From assembly GCA_041676265.1 (NCBI GenBank), contig JBAYSE010000085.1, forward strand, positions 1-7,064: a stretch of 7,064 bases of DNA, given 5' to 3'. The translations under genes and the position numbers were made by a program. Shown here piece by piece: positions 5,288 through 7,064 of this stretch (positions are counted from its first letter, which is position 1; each line of letters opens with the position of its first letter). Source of the stretch: DUOJ01 sp041676265 (GTDB lineage Bacteria; Spirochaetota; Spirochaetia; Sphaerochaetales; Sphaerochaetaceae). The notes under the pieces are model-generated. The model was not told where the DNA came from. It ran no database searches and was given only the letters and a program-made list of their open reading frames with translations.

Positions 5288-6256
5288 ATGAGAACTAAAA
5301 TAGAGCTAATAATAATCATAGTCGCCCTACTCCTTACAATGAGTTGTAACACCGACAATGATGGCATTTTTATGCAAATCAGCAAATCTGAAACCAAAGT
5401 TGATGTCGGCAGTATCACCTTAATAGCAAAAGTTAATAACACTTTTTATGCGCGCACCCGAGAGCACCAGGTGCAGAGCTACAACTCGGATAGCAAGGAG
5501 TGGAAAACCCTAGCCTACGCATCCTTCGCTACTACCGATGGCACTTATCTCTACTATGCCCCTTCGGTTAAAGAGGATGAGGCACAACAGATCTACCAAA
5601 CACCCTTTTCTGATTTCGATCCAACTCAATATTCCTCTGATTACACCATAATTAGAATGGATAACCAGAGCGATTTAATGTTGGTAGAAGATAATGAGAA
5701 TTTTTCGGTAATCCAAGTTAGTGATACAAGTAGTAAAAAATTAAAGAATATTGAAGCTTATGATAACCTGAAACCCCAATTACTAACGCAGGGCGAGGAC
5801 TTCCTTGTTAGCAGCCGAACAGATGAAGATAAGTACACCCAATATTTTGATGATGAGACTGAAACTACTGACATTAACGCCCCGGTTATCGCATTTATGA
5901 AGAGTGGCAGTAATTATGTCTTCCTTACCGCTGCTTACGATATCTACACGTCTGAAGATGGCACTGCATTCGAAAAGGCTGAAGCAAGTGGGGCGAGTAT
6001 TTTCCCATCGGGAAGAAGACCCAGAAGTATGCCTTACCCATCCTTTGTTCATCACGGTAAACTCTATTTGCAAAACAGGCATAACCAACTAGTTACTATC
6101 GATACCGAGGGAAAAATCGAGAGTGCCTCTGAGATAACCTTCCCCATTGTAGACGCCTACTCCTATTTAGTAGATGGGAATAAAGTCTTTATAGGCACGC
6201 TGGCAAACGGAATTTATGAACTAGATATGACTACTAACGAGGTTAAGAGTCTTTAA
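5288..6256 (+). CDS. Probable lipoprotein, possible beta-propeller-like, function unknown
   Basis: The 322 residues begin with a lipoprotein signal: Lys4, a hydrophobic run LIIIIVALLL, then LTMSC with Cys20 as the lipidated residue. The box departs from the common L-A/S-G/A-C form (Thr at -3, Met at -2), as is tolerated in spirochaetes. The mature chain is acidic and polar. It contains several spaced segments of the type 'G..YL/VF....' followed by a turn with DG or GK, for example TTDGTYLYY, SGSNYVFL, IYTSEDG, HHGKLYLQN, TIDTEGKI, VDGNKVFIGT and GIYELD. This spacing suggests blade-like beta repeats, perhaps a propeller, but the repeats are too degenerate to count. No catalytic motif is visible. 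The gene starts 10 nt after the barrel gene with coupled translation signals, so the two probably act in the same envelope location. Its 3' end overlaps the convergent phosphoribosyltransferase gene by 14 bp. Confidence 0.8.
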   Translation: MRTKIELIIIIVALLLTMSCNTDNDGIFMQISKSETKVDVGSITLIAKVNNTFYARTREHQVQSYNSDSKEWKTLAYASFATTDGTYLYYAPSVKEDEAQQIYQTPFSDFDPTQYSSDYTIIRMDNQSDLMLVEDNENFSVIQVSDTSSKKLKNIEAYDNLKPQLLTQGEDFLVSSRTDEDKYTQYFDDETETTDINAPVIAFMKSGSNYVFLTAAYDIYTSEDGTAFEKAEASGASIFPSGRRPRSMPYPSFVHHGKLYLQNRHNQLVTIDTEGKIESASEITFPIVDAYSYLVDGNKVFIGTLANGIYELDMTTNEVKSL

Positions 6257-6857
6257 GGGAGTGGAGGATTTTCCTAACCTCCTCATCCTTGTACTGTTCA
6301 TCAATCTCATCAGGTGTCAGCCCTACAAATTCATGGTTCATGTAATGGATCCACACCTCGTCATCAGGTGAGTTTAAGATGTGTTTGCGGCAGTAATAGT
6401 CGGGTTGGATAGGTAGCCGCGCTTGATTCTTATAGAGAGCCACTTTGTAGTCGTAAACGGCCACCTTAATATCTTTACGGGGAATACCTTTCGCTAGGAT
6501 TACATTAACTAAGGCATTTACGGTTTTACCGGTGTCAAAGATGTCATCAACGATTAAGATTTTATCCCCATTCCGGAGGTGCTCCGGTGAATAGGTCCAT
6601 CCATCAATCTGCACTTCACTCTCCATGCGCATGTTCTCATAAGAACGTGCGACAACAGCTGCGTAGAAGACAGGTCTCTCTTCTGCTTTTAGTCTGATGA
6701 GTTTGTAGTACTCGCTGAAAACGTTGCCTAAAAAGGCACCACCGCGGAGTGAGACATAGATAATGTCGGGCACAAAGCCATCTTCTGAGTGCATTTTATG
6801 CACTAGTTTAAGGGCTGAATCTCTTAATTTTTCTGGGCTAATGAACTCTTTTTCCAT
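6243..6857 (-). CDS. Purine-type phosphoribosyltransferase (hypoxanthine/xanthine/guanine PRT-like)
   Basis: Type I phosphoribosyltransferase fold that transfers ribose-5-phosphate from PRPP, most likely to a purine base in salvage. I take the ATG at 6857 (204 residues), not the TTG two codons earlier, because AGGG then lies 6 nt upstream. The PRPP-binding loop is clear: ILIVDDIFDTGKT (100-112), with the two acidic residues Asp104 and Asp105. SLRGGAFLG (36-44) is the pyrophosphate-contact loop. The late segment DEVWIHY is placed like the base-binding aromatic region of xanthine/guanine enzymes, pointing to a Gpt/Hpt-type enzyme rather than OPRT, UPRT or ComF. Base preference cannot be read from sequence. 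A C-terminal acidic tail follows. The gene lies 16 nt after map and probably shares its transcript. Its 3' end overlaps the convergent lipoprotein gene by 14 bp. Confidence 0.88.
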   Translation of the reverse strand: MEKEFISPEKLRDSALKLVHKMHSEDGFVPDIIYVSLRGGAFLGNVFSEYYKLIRLKAEERPVFYAAVVARSYENMRMESEVQIDGWTYSPEHLRNGDKILIVDDIFDTGKTVNALVNVILAKGIPRKDIKVAVYDYKVALYKNQARLPIQPDYYCRKHILNSPDDEVWIHYMNHEFVGLTPDEIDEQYKDEEVRKILHSLKDS

Positions 6858-6863
6858 ACTCAA

Positions 6864-6867
6864 CCCT
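6864..6867 (-). promoter_or_regulatory. Weak Shine-Dalgarno AGGG of the phosphoribosyltransferase gene
   Basis: AGGG in the short spacer after map lies 6 nt before the ATG at 6857 but abuts the TTG at 6863. It therefore supports the ATG start. Confidence 0.45.
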
Positions 6868-6873
6868 AATATC

Positions 6874-7064
6874 TTATTCAGCGAGAGTCAATATCTTTAC
6901 CCCATTTTCTGTCACGGCTATGGTGTGCTCCCAGTGGGCAGAGGGTTTCCCATCGGCTGTCACAACCGTCCAGCCATCACTCAGTACTTTTACATTTTTA
7001 GAGCCTAAGTTAATCATCGGCTCGATAGCTAACACCATACCGACCCTGAGGCGTGGATTGGCTG
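6874..7064 (-). CDS. map: Methionine aminopeptidase type I, C-terminal part (5' end beyond window)
   Basis: Removes the initiator methionine from nascent proteins, with a dinuclear metal centre in a pita-bread fold. The frame is open from the right edge for 62 codons to a TAA at 6874-6876. The visible C-terminus carries the family's last two signatures: VGMVLAIEPMIN, with the metal-ligand Glu equivalent to Glu204 of the E. coli enzyme, and SAHWEHTIAVTENG, with the Glu equivalent to Glu235. DGWTVVTADGKPSA is also characteristic. The tail after the last ligand is short (ILTLAE), as in ordinary type I enzymes. The earlier Asp/Asp/His ligands are outside the window. The phosphoribosyltransferase gene follows 16 nt downstream on the same strand. 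Confidence 0.96.
   Translation of the reverse strand, partial: ANPRLRVGMVLAIEPMINLGSKNVKVLSDGWTVVTADGKPSAHWEHTIAVTENGVKILTLAE

Noticed and set aside
6263..6282. GGAGG/CCTCC stem as terminator of the lipoprotein transcript
   Set aside because: It has a 10-nt loop, no U-tract follows, and it lies in codons of the opposite gene; alternative pairing registers exist.
6858..6863. Phosphoribosyltransferase start at TTG 6863
   Set aside because: The only SD-like AGGG abuts the TTG with no spacing but lies 6 nt before the ATG at 6857.
1..7064. Mobile element, CRISPR array, tRNA, riboswitch or toxin-antitoxin pair
   Set aside because: No terminal repeats, spaced repeats, cloverleaf or small paired genes were seen; nearly all sequence is accounted for by the genes listed.

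Overview
The window looks like an ordinary, gene-dense chromosomal segment of a diderm (outer-membrane) bacterium. It has mid-range GC by eye, almost no intergenic space and no mobile element, CRISPR array, rRNA or tRNA. The outer membrane is inferred from three exported proteins: two beta-barrel-like proteins with Sec signal peptides and one lipoprotein. The loose lipobox (T-M-S-C) and the style of the small barrel protein suggest a spirochaete (Spirochaetales/Treponema-like). That is an inference from sequence style and is not proven; no phylogenetic marker was compared.

Left part. A truncated envelope protein gene (1-419, minus) diverges from rpsD (572-1159, plus; ribosomal protein S4 of the short, cysteine-poor type). 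A YjbQ/UPF0047 family gene (1205-1600, plus) follows; it has no visible Shine-Dalgarno sequence and may be read from a leaderless mRNA. It meets a minus-strand cluster tail to tail with a 14-bp overlap.

Centre. The minus-strand cluster reads folD, then miaB, then a Sir2-family NAD-dependent deacylase (4543 down to 1587). folD and miaB overlap by 8 nt, and the sirtuin gene starts 19 nt after miaB. A near-consensus extended -10 promoter precedes folD. The products supply one-carbon folates and NADPH (FolD), the 2-methylthio modification of tRNA A37 (MiaB), and probably protein deacylation (sirtuin). No single pathway obviously unites them.

Right part. Diverging from folD is a two-gene plus-strand unit (4654-6256): a small outer-membrane barrel candidate with a signal peptide, then a lipoprotein whose Shine-Dalgarno overlaps the barrel gene's stop codon. 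Neither has a function I can name, and the pair is the window's best candidate for something uncharacterised. It runs tail to tail, again with a 14-bp overlap, into a minus-strand purine phosphoribosyltransferase gene. That gene lies 16 nt downstream of map (type I methionine aminopeptidase), which is cut by the window's right edge.

Regulatory sites are called by eye from hexamer and SD matches. No convincing intrinsic terminator was found. No gene-free stretch exceeds about 150 bases. I did not find a clear novel defence, mobile or RNA-guided system here.
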